Source of the DNA: Dermatemys mawii | Taxonomy: Eukaryota > Chordata > Testudines > Dermatemydidae | DNA length: 64,000 nucleotides | Direction of reading: 5' to 3' | NCBI GenBank assembly: GCA_007922305.1 | Contig: ML677335.1 | Span: forward strand, 39,725,887 to 39,789,886 | Part shown: in pieces, positions 25,129 through 37,509 of the stretch | Numbering within the stretch: position 1 is the stretch's first letter | Layout of the letters: the number at the start of each line of letters is the position of its first letter | Notes under the pieces: generated by a model | The model's input: only the letters and a program-made list of their open reading frames with translations | Databases searched by the model: none | What the model was told of the DNA's origin: nothing | Translations under genes and position numbers: made by a program

Positions 25129-25838
25129 ACTGAGTAGACTTGTAGGCTCTAAAGTTTTACATTGTTTTGGTCTTGAGTGCAGTTATGTAACCAAAATAAT
25201 CTGCATTTGTAAGTTACACTTTCACGATAAAAAGATTGCACTTCACCATTTGTATGAGATGAATTGAAAAATACTATCTCTTTTGTATATCAGTTTTACA
25301 GTGCATACATATGTAAAATCAAAAATAATATAAAATGAGCACTTTGCACTTTGTATTGTATGTCGTAATTAAAATCAATATTGAAAATGTAGAAAAACAT
25401 CCAAAAATATTTAATAAATTTCAATTGGTATTTTATTGTTATAAGTGCAAGTAATCACGATTAACCTTTTTTATCACAATTTTTTTTGGACTTAATCACA
25501 TGATTTAACTGTAATTAATTGACAACTCCTTTTGTGTGTGGAGAGAGAGATTGAGATTTTCAAGCAGCACAAAACTCAGTAGTGAGATTCTCTGGGGATC
25601 AACAAGTTGTGAAGAAAAACAGGTTGCCTTGAGGTGAAGACCACAACTTCTTTTGTGATAAAGATAATAGAGCAAATTTTGTTCACCTTGACTGGATGGG
25701 TATACTTGAGTTTTTTCTTACGAATGACAAGTCTAAACATTGTCAGACTGTCCTAGCAATGTGCATTGTCCACTGGACATTTAGATTCTTTAAAAGAAAT
25801 CCCAAAGCCTAAATTTTCAAAAATAACTGGGGATTTTA

Positions 25839-26085
25839 GGTTTCAGAGTGGTAGCTAATTTGTATCAGCAAAAACAATGAGGCATCTTAGAGACTAACAG
25901 ATTTATTTGGGCATAAGCTTTCATGAGCTATAACCCACTTCATCAGATGCATGGAGTAAAAAATACAGAAAGCACTGCATATATAACAGTACATGAAAAG
26001 ATGGGCGTTACCTTACTAAGTGTGTGTGTGTGGGGGGGAACAGTGCTAGCAAGGCCAATTCAATTAATTCACCTTACTTTATGCA
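25839..26085 (-). mobile_element. Penelope-like element 3' fragment
   Basis: The plus strand begins GGTTTCAGAGTGGTAGC, followed by TTAGAGACTAACAGATTTAT, CATAAGCTTTCATGAGC and CCACTTCATCAGATGCATGG. This is the reverse complement of the terminal sequence at 6573-6674 and 8137-8200, extended further upstream. It is 5'-truncated and non-coding. A (GT)n(G)n stretch at 26018-26038 is internal. Confidence 0.6.
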
Positions 26086-27694
26086 GGCCCCCAAAATTAG
26101 ACTATTTTTAGATTCTGTCCCAGACTCCTCCCTAATTTGAATCTTTACCATGGAAAACTATTACATGATTATTTTAAGGCTTCTGTTGTGTCAATCTTGA
26201 TCAAAGTATACCCTTGATAACTTGATCATTTGATACCATTCATTAGGAAGCAAACAAAATTTGTGAAGCCTGTCCAATAAAAGTTTATTATTTCTAGGAG
26301 GATCACTTCTTTTCTTGCCCAGTCATTAATATTCCCCCGCCCCATACATATCTCTGGCAGCAGAGCTATAAAGAAGGGAAATTACAGTTGCTATTGCTCT
26401 GAATTTTATATAATCTGTCAAATGCTTTAAAATTGGTGGAGCTTAAAAATGACAGCTCTCTGAAATTTAGTAGAATTCCATATTATTAAAATAGCATTCT
26501 AAATTTTAATCTTGTGCGTAGACTTTTTAATAGCTTCAACTTTCTCTACAAATTGTGGGTAGTGCTCACAGAGATTCAATTTAAATACTGTCAAGCAAGA
26601 CTGATTTCCAGTATTGCATGCAAGCTATTTTTCTCCTATAAGTAGTGAGTTAATTTTTTCAAAACTTCAAATTTTAACAGGATTTTATAGGAAGCTAGAT
26701 AGGAATTTCACTCCCTGCTGCTGTTTGTCCAGTTTCTTTTCTCCGTATGTACAGGGGGCATTTAGCTTTTAGTACAGCAACAGAGCCCAGAAATTAATTT
26801 AATTTCAGTTTGGTATCTTTTATTCCTTTAGATATAAGCTGCCATTCAGACTATCTTCTAACCCATACTGAGGAAAGATAATTCAGACATCACAATCAAT
26901 AAATATGAGTTATCTAATCATATCTCCACTAAATGCCTAAAATGCTATATGGCATTTTATTGTTACTCATAATAATCAAAGTTAACTGACTTAGTGTTGC
27001 AATAGGTTTAAGAAAAAAACCAGCTCTTCTTTTTTAATTAGACTTCAAGCATACAGTTGTGTTTGTGGAACTGGATGGCACAGGGAGTTGGTAGTGGGTG
27101 TTTTTCATCTCTAGGTCACCAGTCTATTGCAAGTCATAACCTGTCTGATAGCTGTTTGGGTCCCTGTGGGATATCAATTGGTAGCTTCAATGGTAGCTTC
27201 AATTTCAGTCTTAACTGCTCTGGGACCCCATCTGTTGTGGGACCCTTTCATTCATTGCTTCAAGTCCTTAGTGCTTCGCACTACCTATTTTTTTTTCCAT
27301 AAACCACTCCATCTGTGCTCTTCCAGAATCTGGGGCCACTGTGATTTGATTCTGCATCTGCCAGCCTCAAATCAACATTCAATTTGGGGGCAAAGAAGCT
27401 GAAGTCAAAGGGATTGAGACCTGGAACAGTAAATTTACTCTTCCACTATGTACAGTTTAATAAGCACCTACAGTGGATGATGACCATTCTGCAGACAACT
27501 AAGTTCTTAAAATTAGAAGATATTTATGTTTCCCCAAGGATCAATGTTTTATAGACTAGTTAAGTTCTTGCAATATACAATTGCCTATGGTTTGCTTGAA
27601 TGAATATTTTGGGGGTAAAAGGTTTGTTTTCGTTCCCAACTTTAGGTGCATTATGCTGCTTTAGCTGACTGTTGCCCCCAGTGTGACTGAATGG
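26086..27694. other. AT-rich sequence, nothing recognised
   Basis: No repeat or gene recognised. The overlapping plus-strand frames at 27057-27402 show no motif. Confidence 0.45.
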
Positions 27695-28450
27695 TTGGGG
27701 GAGATCACACTGACAATGCCACACTCAGAGCAGACTGTAGGACATAGGGCAGACAACCAGCAAAGGTGATGACTTACTCTATAATTAGATTAATCAAACC
27801 ACTAACAAAAGAGCTTCTGCAGTACCACGCTGGTTAACCAGAAGCCAAACACACTCCCTTTTAGGCATTCCAGCCCTTGGGTCACATCCAGGCAATCCAA
27901 TCAAATAGAGTGAGAGGTTATTGAGAACCCATTTCACTATATTCTTTCCTGAAGGATCAGACACATACTGACAGGATAGTATAAATCTCAGATCTCACCC
28001 AAATATCATGCTGTCAACCAATCTTTAATAAACTAATTAAAGGTTTATTAATAAAAGAAGAGTTATAAATGATCATATGCATACAAATGATTGCCAAATC
28101 AGGTTTGTAGCAGTGAGGGAATAGACTGTTGGTTGTAAAGTCTCTCTGGTAACTTCCATAAGATTGAAAGGTCCTCAGACTATAATGCAATATTTTCCTT
28201 TTAGCTATAAATCCACAGTCCAGCATATTAGAGCAGGAAAGAGGCAACATGCAGCTGTTTCAGATGTCTTTCTATATCCTCTGCCATGTGCATGGAAATT
28301 TACTATGCCAAACAGTAAAAAGCACACAGCCCCTGTATGTGGAAAGTTACTGGGCCAAGATGGAGTCCAGGGTTACATGAGTATCCTATGCCCTTGCCTG
28401 TTTTGCTGAATGATAGGGGCTGGCCATTGGCTCCTTGCTGTCTAAGGTTT
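27695..28450 (-). repeat. Dispersed LTR-like repeat, copy 1
   Basis: This shares CAGAGCAGACTGT, CTATAATTAGATT, an ACTAA(..)TTTATTA block and overall order with 33695-34345, so the two are copies of one family. TTTATTA near 28045 would be a poly(A) signal on the minus strand, consistent with an inverted LTR. No TATA box or paired LTR was defined. The class is an inference. Confidence 0.45.
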
Positions 28451-28454
28451 CAGG

Positions 28455-28534
28455 CTTCTGTGAATTTTTCTTTATTGCCTGTGACCTGTCCATGACTTTT
28501 ACTAAAAAAATCCCTGACAAAATCTTAGGTTTAT
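28455..28534. repeat. Short DNA-element fragment
   Basis: GTGACCTGTCCATGACTTTT and ACTAAAAAAATCCCTGACAA resemble the end of a dispersed reptile DNA repeat that I recognise only loosely. It abuts the Tigger element. Confidence 0.3.
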
Positions 28535-28720
28535 TATAATGGAACCTCGCTATAACATGACAATTGGGGTCCAAAAAATTGGATCGCGGAAAGTGCGGGG
28601 TCGCGTTATAGTGGGGGTGCAAAAATTTACAAATTTTTAAATTTCAGTTTAACTCTTGTAAAAAAAGCAATGGTTATCCCAGCATCTTTTAAACACAAAA
28701 GTAGTAATTTAATTATATGC

Positions 28721-29525
28721 TGTCATAACCATAAAGTAGCCTAGAATTCCTTCTTACCTGTAAGGGGTTAAGAAGCTAAGAGAACTTGCTTGGCACCTGA
28801 CCAAAAAGACCAGTAGGGACAAAGATGCTTTCAAATCTGGGGGGAGGGAAGGCTTTGTTCTCTGGTTTTGTGTGTGTATGTGTTCATTCGCTTTGGAGAT
28901 TTCAAAGGAGCCAGACAGCTTTTCTTCCCTCCATCTATTTCTATATCAATTTCTGAACATCATAAATAGTAAATAAATAGCCAGGCAAAGCATGTTAGCT
29001 TATATTTGTTTCTCACTTGTGAATTTCTCAGGGAGATATCCTTGTATTTTCTCTGTAACTTTGAAACTAAGCAGAGGGGATTCCTCTGTGGTGTGGGTTT
29101 TTCTTTTAATCTTTTGTTGCTCTGTAAAGTACTTCCACACTGATTTTTATAGAGGTAAATTGTTTTTCTTTTTTCTTTAATTAAAATTCTTTTAAGAATC
29201 TGACTGATTTTTCCCATTGTGTAGACCCAGGTTTTTGGATTGGGCTCACCTGCAAAGATTGGTGAGGGTTTTATCTGAAGCCTTTCCCAGGAAGTGGGGT
29301 GTAGGCTTGGGGGGATTTTGAGGGAAATAAGGGACTCCAAGTGGCCCTGTCCCTAACTCTTTGCTTAAACGTGGTGGGTGGGGCAGCCTATCAACCAGAC
29401 ACACAGGAGAAACTTGTGTCTTGGGGAAGTTTTAACCTAAGCTAGTAAAATAAGCTTAGAGGGTCTTTTCATGTGAGTCCCCACATCTGTACCCTAGAGT
29501 TCAGAGTGCAGAGAGAACCCTGACA
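28721..29525 (+). mobile_element. Solo LTR of an endogenous retroelement
   Basis: This 805-bp block begins TGTCATAACC and ends GAACCCTGACA, so it has TG...CA ends. It is flanked by near-identical 5-bp target duplications: TATGC (28716-28720) and TATGT (29526-29530). TTAATTAAAATTC near 29178 may serve as the poly(A) region. No internal gag, pol or env sequence adjoins it, so it is a solo LTR left by recombination. I recognise its sequence as a common turtle LTR family. It lies inside the Tigger element and is younger than it. Confidence 0.8.
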
Positions 29526-29616
29526 TATGTACATGAAAGAAATTACTGTACAGTACTAATCATTGCACAGAGTGCAAAGTCAATCTGGTTGAATGACTTC
29601 ATAATTTTAAATTTCA

Positions 29617-31055
29617 TCACTTCTTTAAAAAGCTATCTATTATGTTCTGCTTATTTGCCATGGACTGTTGGCTTTTAGCGAATTAAAGAATGCTCCTGAG
29701 TTGGAGGATTTTGAAGCTGTCCACGTCTTGAGTTTCCAGCCACCTCAAACTGGCTTCTAGGTGCTTTACTGCCTCAGACACTTTTGGTGGAGGAGTTGAG
29801 GTGCCATCATTGTTGTTGTCATTAGCACTACTGGTTTCAGGCTCTGCGGGTGCAGCTTCATTCTTCCTGCTGATATTTGCAACAATTTTATCATCTGAAA
29901 TGTGTTCATATATGGGACAGATGTCATCTGCTGAAAATCAGTTGAGGATATCATGATGACTGTGCTCTTATTCTCTGAGTGCTTCTTTGGCTAAACATAC
30001 GTTGTCTTCAATGAATCCTGTAAATTTAGGCTCATCATCGTTACCATCATGATGTGTAGATGACAGAAAAGCTGGATCAAGACCCTTTATCCAGCATTGT
30101 TCAATGCAACATGCAGAGATAGCATCCCAGGCTTTCCTGCTAAGGTGTCAGACTTCTTTCAAGTTGAGTGACACCAGTGATGTGTCAACAGAGGAGTTGT
30201 TATCCACTACCATCTGCTTGATCGTTTTGCGACAATAATTTTGCTTAAATACCAATATGATGCCTTGGTCCAGTGGCTGGATTTCTGATGATGTGTTCTT
30301 TGGGAGATAAGAGACTTTAATCTTGCCATCATGACTGACAAGATTTTCCGCTGGGGGTGGGTGGGCAGGGCAGTTATCCAGCAGGAGGAGCGCTTTTCCC
30401 TTCTGCTTGAGTTTTCGCAAATGAGCCCGAACGACTGGCACGAAAGTTATATGGAACCAGTCTTCAAATATTCAGCTATTCATCCATGCATTCTTGCTGT
30501 TGGTGTATTCAAAGGGAAGGGCCTTCCTATTAACGTGATGAAAATGTCTGGGAGACTCGCTTTTCTGATATCAGAGGTCTGAGTTTGTAACTGCCAGACT
30601 TGTTGACGCAAAACAATAGAGTGACTCGGTCCTTCCTCTGCTTAAAGCCTTCTCATTTGTGACTATCAGTCCTGGTTGTGAGGATGCGATCGGGTAGCAT
30701 TTTAAAGCATAAACCAGTCTTGTTGCAGTTGTAAACTTGATCGGCTGTGTAGCAACCTTCGTACAGCAACTTTTTAAGCTTAATTGGGTAGGAATTGGCA
30801 GCCTCTTTATCATTTGAGCAGATTTCCCCAGACACAAGAACTTGGCTTATAGTGTGCCTTTTCTTGAATCTGTCCAGCCAACCGTTACTTGCCTTACATT
30901 TGTATTCATTTCCATTGATAAGACACAAATTTCTCTGTTTTGAGCTTTCAGGGCCAAAAATGGGAACTCCTTCTGAACGAGCCTGGACAACCCATTGGTA
31001 CAAGGCTGAATCTAGGCTTTCACCAATAGCAAACTTGATCTCTTTATACTGTTAA
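29617..31055 (-). pseudogene. Tigger/pogo (JRK/TIGD-type) transposase relic
   Basis: Minus-strand fragments in order: a CENP-B-type DNA-binding part (SNGWLDRFKKRHTIS near 30850); a middle part (LYEGCYTADQVYNCNKTGL) around 30720-30790; then the DDE_1 catalytic core with LLLLDNCPAHP near 30370 and YLPKNTSSEIQPLDQGI near 30270, holding the second and third catalytic aspartates; and a C-terminal tail ending with a stop near 29617. Intact Tigger proteins are one exon. Here at least one frameshift (near 30570-30650) and several in-frame stops (near 30580, 30475, 30150 and 29940) break the frame, so it cannot make active transposase. Confidence 0.85.
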
Positions 31056-31109
31056 CCAGTTTTCTCTTCAAGAATGAAGGGAAGGCTATGGAGCTTTTTT
31101 TCTTCTTTT

Positions 31110-31320
31110 TTCCACCCTCACAGAATGGATGCGGGAGACTCCAGTTCAGGTCTCTGCTGTGCCACAGACTTTGTGACCTCAGGGAAAGTCACTAGTCTCT
31201 GTGCCTCTGGTCCCCATCTGTAAAATGATGATAATTGCACTGCCCTACCTCACAGGGGTGTTTTGTGAAGATAAATGTGTTTAAGTTTGTGAGAAGCTCA
31301 GATACCAAGGTAGTAAGGAC
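31110..31320 (+). repeat. MIR-type SINE
   Basis: The core reads TGTGACCTCAGGGAAAGTC, then TCTCTGTGCCTCTGGTCCCC, ATCTGTAAAATGATGATAAT and CTACCTCACAGGGGTGTTTT. These match the conserved MIR core and 3' region in order. It is non-coding, and one of the better preserved SINE copies in the window. Confidence 0.8.
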
Positions 31321-32304
31321 CAGATAAGTACCTAAGGGATCTAGGTAGGTAGATACTGCTGCTTAGACCAATTGTAGAAGGAGGCAGTCAATAGTAATAT
31401 GGACTTTAGGAGCCAGGTTTTCAGGGAAAAGAGTGAGTTGGGTAGCTGAATGGAGAGGAGTGTGTTGCATGGATGGTGTAACCCCTCTGATCCACTTCTC
31501 TCAAGAGCCACAACCCATACCCCATCTATCAAATTCCTGACCATATTTAAACTCAAGATTTCGCTGCTGATTTTTTAAAATCCCTCTTTACCCATTAGCC
31601 CATGTTTAGGAAGCAGTGCACAAATACATGCATATTTTTAATGCTAAGATTGTTATCCTCTATTTTTATATCATTCTCGACTTGTTTATCTCTCCATCAT
31701 TGTTTTGTCCTTCTGGAGATGCAAGTTACCTGTGTTATGATTACCTTACCATAAAAGTAACCTACACATTAAATTAATTCATTCTTTTTAAGATCTACTT
31801 TGTGTCTAGTCTGTGCTGTCAGATTTTACATTCTGGTGCTTCTTTCTAGTATATTACTCTATTGAAGCATGTAGACTTATGTGCTTAAGAAGAAAAAGAC
31901 CAGAACTCGATATTCTATCATTTGTTATCTTCATATTAATAAGACCACCTTTTTAATACTGCCAATGTACTTGCTACACCAAATATGCAGGCACTTGTTT
32001 ACCTACAAGCTGTTCTGCAACTGAAGGAAAGGAAGATTGGTGCCACTTTGAGGATGTATAGAGTTCTAATTACTTGATGTATATTGATTAGTTACTCATG
32101 CAGAGTAGGAATGCTGAAGAGGGTTAGCAGTCTTAATTGATTAGAATGGTTAGAGTTGGAAGCTAATCAGAATTTTTAAGTTGAGATTAGTTTTACATAG
32201 TACTTACAGCATTTACTGATTAATGGATGTGGGGCCCAATTTTGTAATTCTTACCCATAGTCTATGCTACCACAGGTTATTGAGCATGATGCAAGAAAAA
32301 CCGG
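31321..32304. other. AT-rich sequence, nothing recognised
   Basis: No element, exon or RNA gene recognised. Confidence 0.5.
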
Positions 32305-32392
32305 ATTAAATTCCATGACTTGTGTTTATGCAGCAGGTCAGACTAGATGATCGTAATAGTTCTTTTGGGCCTTAAAATCTATGAACATATGA
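32305..32392 (+). mobile_element. CR1 LINE 3' tail
   Basis: TCAGACTAGATGATCGTAAT, then TTTTGGGCCTTAAAATCTATG, ends in the short ATCTATGAA-type tail repeat. This is the extreme 3' end of a CR1 copy, severely 5'-truncated. Confidence 0.65.
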
Positions 32393-33694
32393 AAAGAATA
32401 GTCTCTTTGACACTACAGGCTCCCAGAAGGGTTGCAAGATAAGGTCAAGTATTACTGTTTTGAACCCCCCTTTCCAAGGACCAATTTCATTATCAGTGTA
32501 AGGAAAGCAATTAACTGTAAACTGAAGTGATGTGAATGAGAAGAGCTTGGTTTGTTCAAAGTGTTAGCACCATGGACCTATACAGATTAACACTGCTGAG
32601 GATCTAGCCCATTGTCCCTGTCCTACGGAGCTCATATAAGAGCATATTAGTACACTGTTAGATAAGAACAGCGTTTCCCAGAGGAATTAATTATACACAG
32701 TACCTATTGTGGAATGATAGTAGGCACACAATGATGGTTGGATCTCTTCATTTTGGAACGTCATATCTATTGGAATTGCATTAATTGGACAAAGCTTTTT
32801 TGGCAAATATGCCTCGAATGTCCTCTGCTCTTTTTCAAATAATGCTGTGCTACCATAATATACTAATTGATATATTCAGTCGCTACTGAGTGCATGGCAG
32901 TAGTTCATTAAGTGGTGCCCATAATGATCATGGAACCAAGTCCAAAACTGAAAACTGATACCCACCTCTGGGTCTAAATGGTAAAGAAAAAGTTACCACC
33001 TTGCTGACTCAGAAAATGCAGTTTTAAGTAGCTCTACTCATTTTCCTAAGCCTATCCTGTTGCAATGATAGCACCACCAAATGTCAAAGTATTTGTAAAT
33101 CTTTATTATAATGCTACAGACTCTTCTGTACTGTTGAGAACTAGTTCTAAGAGTAAAGGATGAGCCTCTCCCTTGCACATGAGAGAGGATTTGGGCTGCA
33201 TAAAGGTAATTAATAATGTATTGCTCTGTAAGCAACGTTCATAAATGTTAATACTGTCAAATGTCATGGGATATTTCTTTTACTTGGAAAGGAGGGAGGA
33301 ACATGCTTAGTAGATTTTTTTTTTCTGCCTGTGCAATATTCAGAAAACTCCAAGCTCACCTCAGTATGTACAGAATAGCTAAGAGGGCTTGACATATTAA
33401 ACAAATCAAAACACTAATCCTGACAATGTTACATATGCAGGCAAAAAGAGCAGGATGTTTCTTCTTTTATTATTTTTACCAATTTGTTTCATTAGATGCT
33501 ACAGTGATGGGCACTATAGAAAACCCTAAGGGAACTGGCATGTTCCAGAATATAGGTCAGGATCTGAACTGTTTCAATATCTGTCAAGCAGGTGGAGATG
33601 AAATCTATCCCATACTACTGTATTTCACTTTCCACTCTTCTATTAGATGTGTGACTATCACGGTGTCTGGAATGGCTCATGACTGTGAGTGCCT
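32393..33694. other. AT-rich sequence, nothing recognised
   Basis: No element or exon recognised. The plus-strand frame at 33426-33746 has no motif. Confidence 0.45.
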
Positions 33695-34345
33695 ACTTCA
33701 GAGCAGACTGTCAGAAAACACACCAAACAGGTGGTATGTTCTATAATTAGATTTCACCAAGCCAGTAATAAAAGTGAACTCCTGGATCACTATACTAGTC
33801 TTACCATGGAGTCACAGACAGTCCCCTTGGGCATTCCAATCTATCTGGCCACCCAGAAAAACGACTGTGATAAAAGGTCACTTAAACCCCAAATCACATC
33901 ACATCGGGCTTCTCCCAGTCCTAAGAGACCAGTCACGTACCCACAATCAGTTGCTACTCTAGATCTTACACCAAGGACAATGATGGCAGCCAATTCTATA
34001 GTAAACTAACTAAAGATTTATTAGCTTAAAAAAAAGAATGAGAATTATTGAGAGGTTAAAGTAGGTAAAATATATGTACAGATGAGTCACAGTTTGTAAT
34101 TCCAAATGGTGGCAGGCAGTGACGTAATAAACTGCCTGTTTCCCAAAAGTCTTTTCAAAATACCCAGATTGTCTCTGGGGATCTCCTCTTTGCATCTGGC
34201 GCACTTCCCTGTAAAAGTCCGAACAGTTCAAAGATAAAGTATCTTTCTGTGAATTCAGTTCATAGCTTCATCTCACAGAAACCAAGCTGACAGCATCATT
34301 GCCCATATGCACTTTTTCTCTGAGGATGAGTGAGCAATGCATTTA
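33695..34345 (-). repeat. Dispersed LTR-like repeat, copy 2
   Basis: This is a second copy of the family at 27695-28450. Shared blocks include CAGAGCAGACTGT, TTCTATAATTAGATTTC and a TAACTAAAGATTTATTAG segment near 34006. The copies are clearly diverged and collinear. The minus orientation is inferred from TTTATTA serving as a reverse poly(A) signal. Confidence 0.45.
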
Positions 34346-34460
34346 GTCTTTTGACCTCCGACCATCATACATAATAGCCACTTACTTTGAAATTAGCATT
34401 TCTATTCAAGTCTTTCATTAGCCTTTCACAAGATTTCTTTGTATATATGGTGATAATGAA

Positions 34461-34730
34461 GGGTATGTCTACACTGCCCACATTACAGCACGGCCGTGGC
34501 AGCACTGTGGCGTGCGCAGTGTAGACATGCTTTATCACCAGGGGAGAGCTCTCTTGGCGATTTAAAAATAAACAAAAAACCAACCTACCCTGAACAAGAG
34601 GTGGTAGCAATAAAGTTCTGTCTATATTGGTGCTTTTCAGCGTTAAAACTTTTGTCGCTCGGGGGGTATTTTTTTCACACCCCTGAACAACTAAAGTTTT
34701 AGTGCTGAAAGTGGCAGTGTAGACACAGCC
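34461..34730. mobile_element. 270-bp Harbinger-type MITE
   Basis: Terminal inverted repeats: left GGGTATGTCTACACTGCC, right (reverse complement) GGCTGTGTCTACACTGCC. It is followed by TAA at 34731-34733, and GAA precedes the left end, consistent with a mutated 3-bp TAA target duplication. An internal inverted GCGCAGTGTAGACATGC at 34513-34529 repeats the end motif. There is no coding capacity. Confidence 0.75.
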
Positions 34731-37509
34731 TAAATAACCCATCAATGTAAATCTTTGCTTTTACATTATAACATGAACAGATAAACAAAGGAATACAAGT
34801 AACATTCCAATTAGTTTTCATGAAGTTTAAACACGTGAATACACTCTTACATTTACACCCATTTTGATCTATACTAATAATACGAGTGAAACTAAACTGT
34901 TTAGTGTAACTAAAACTGTGAAACCCTGTGCTTTCAATGCATCTTTCATTGGAATGGACTTACATAGATTCACTCTCACTTTACTCCGGGCTCACTGAGT
35001 TATGCTTTCAATTTTAAATGGCAAATATTAGAATAACTGAAAGCAAGACCAGCTGAATTATTTTATTTTGTTTGATCTCTCTCTCCTCTTGTCATTCTTC
35101 AAACTCTTTGGTATCCACAGAACTTTGTAAGAGAGTGCTCCTCTCTGAGCCTCTACTCTGGTTCTCAAATGATTTAAATCTTTGGTGCACCAGGAAAGCT
35201 CTCTTCAGATCACATTTTGAGAACATCTGATCTAAATAATCTATCTAAATATCTTTAGCTATTGTAGATGTTCATACTACTTTGATCCTCAGAGTACCTC
35301 AGCACTCTTTTCTAGGTTTCAATCAAAATCATGGCTATGGATTTCAGCTGTTTAAAAATCAGTGATGAAAATCCCATAATAAATTTAAACACATTAAATT
35401 ATTTTGCTTTTGTTTTATTTTTGTGCGAGGTGGGAGGAATGTGTGCAGATAGGATCTGGATGTTAACTTCTTCCTAAATTCAGAAAGTTTATCATATTTT
35501 TCTTTTTTTCTTTCTAATGTTATGTATTTAAACTTGCTTCCAAAGTTGCATTGGCAGGCAGTCATTACAATCAAATGTCTGTTCTGCTAACAGCACTGAA
35601 AAAACCAAGATAATATAGCACAATGCTCAACATCTTCTCTGTTACAGCCCCCGTAAAAAAGTTAAGTGAATTTACTAGACAAAAAGGTATTAGCCCACTT
35701 CCTACACATGTGCTGTGGTTTCATTCTAAACCAAAGTGTGGTGTATTAGAAGTCTTATTGCTTATTTGATGCTTCACTTGGTTTGGAATTGAATATGACT
35801 TAATGGCTTCTAAATGCTAATCACCCTAAGAGACTAGAGCATCACTCTCTGGAAGATGACAGAATTGGTTTTAAAGCACTTTTCTTGTTGGAAACACATC
35901 ATATTCTTTTATTAAAATTATCTTTTTACATCTAGAGATACATTTTCCTGTTCATCAGAAAACTCCGTACAATAAGCGGTAGATAGCAAAAGAATATATT
36001 AACATAATGTTTTCTAAAGAATTATTAGATCGTATTTCCATTTGACTGTATTGTCATTTAATTATATATTATTTCTATGCTCACTAACAGTCTAATTACT
36101 GGAAGAAACTCATGGACTTCCATCTTCCTAATCATAATAAAAATTTCATTTACATAACGTCTTCCCACTATCCCTTAGTCCACTGCTGACCTCTGGCAGC
36201 TGTTTAACTCCACAAAACAACACTACAGAACTGTCCAGAACAGGAAGAAAAGAATACAATTACTCAAACTGGATTTTGTCAGGACATCACTGTTAACACC
36301 ACAACTGACATGGGAAAACTTCCATTAGATTCTTTGTGACCAGAAGTATCCAGGGTCATGGTTTTTATATCCTATTCAGTAGCTTGACAACATGTTAGTG
36401 CTTCCTTATACTATGCTGGGGGAAGAGGAGATTCAGTACAGGCTCACAGGGAAGAGTGTCGTCTACTGAAACACCAACACAATATTAGGTTGTTTATTGC
36501 TTCTTCTGACTTGCATCAACAGCATGTATCAGGTTTTAATTGTATACGGCTGCATGCCTTTAAACATTATAAGCAATGAGAATATGTTCTAAGAATATAC
36601 AATTTACTATGCCCATTTACTGCTATGACAGAACTCCAGACTTGCTCTAATAACCAGTTCTTGGTACTTCAAAAGAAGTGGGGAGGGGACTCAACAAAGC
36701 CCAGAAAGAAACACGCAAAACCCTGTAATGCATCTAATCTTGCCTTTTCTAGTGTCGTAATAGAGAAAGATAGTTTTGCTTTTTCTGTAATATGTTTCAG
36801 AATAAGGAAACACAAGTTGCTCTCTTCATATAATAATGCACAAGATTATGTTAACCTCAGTTTTAGAGTTAGAATTTCCTTATTCTTTGTATCTCTGATA
36901 AGCAGATTGGGATGCTCACATGAAATCCTAGTTCATGAGAGGCTGCAGTTTCCATTGATTGATAGGAACTGTGAACAATAGGATCCAAAAATGTTTATGC
37001 AGAGAGGTTTCTTTTTAATGATGGGCAAACCTCAAAAGGATCAAAGGTTTAATATGGATAAGTGCTCAAATATGTGTATGCTTATGACAACCTCTTGGGT
37101 CTACAAAATTGGGCTGTATATCTTATAAAAACAGGGTTTTTAAGGGGAATTTCTGTAGCTCTTGTTTCTAATTAAATTGGAAAAATCTGTAAGAACAAAC
37201 TTTTCTGCTTCATTTCTGCATTTAGGCCCAGTTCTGCCTGGGCAGACCCCTGCACTTGGCTCTAACAGAGGCAACCAGAAAGGGGAAAGCCAGCTAGGGG
37301 AAAAAACAAATCTCTGATTTGCCTTGTTTTCCACAGAGATAAGGAGAGAATAATTGGTTTATGACATAAATGGCTGCAGCGCATGATTTTTAAAACTATT
37401 TTTTTTGAGATTGTCAATCAGATCTCTGCTGTTATTTTTGTGGTGGTACCTGCAAAAATATTAATCTTGTAGATGAATCTCATAGTTGTTTTTTGTCTAA
37501 CAACTATTC
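34731..37509. other. AT-rich sequence, nothing firmly recognised
   Basis: No gene recognised. GGTTCTCAAATG ... TTTTGAGAACATCTGA at 35161-35230 could be a short, decayed hAT MITE. The region 36180-36480 looks repeat-like but was not identified. Confidence 0.4.

Larger units (their letters stand above)
23824..25530. mobile_element. Foldback hAT-derived DNA element
   Basis: The left end AGGGCTGTCAAGTGATTAA matches the inverted right end AGGAGTTGTCAATTAATTA. The homology continues inward for several hundred bases. For example, the plus strand at 24583-24632 (CACTCAGTCCTACTTCTTGG, then CAGCCAATCACTCAGACAAAC) is the reverse complement of 25083-25138. Long inverted arms of this kind make it a foldback element. 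Each arm carries the decayed 3' end of a hAT transposase gene. A 413-bp hAT MITE is nested in the left arm. The superfamily call rests on the dimerisation-domain relics. Confidence 0.7.
28537..31065 (-). mobile_element. Tigger/pogo-type DNA transposon, split by an LTR
   Basis: The left end is a Tigger-like terminus (TAATGGAACCTCGCTATAAC) preceded by a TA dinucleotide, with an inner inverted motif (GTCGCGTTATAG). A pogo-family transposase relic on the minus strand fills 29617-31055. A solo LTR at 28721-29525 interrupts the stretch after the transposase stop. The expected right terminal repeat was not found; a MIR lies just beyond. The element is dead. Confidence 0.8.
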
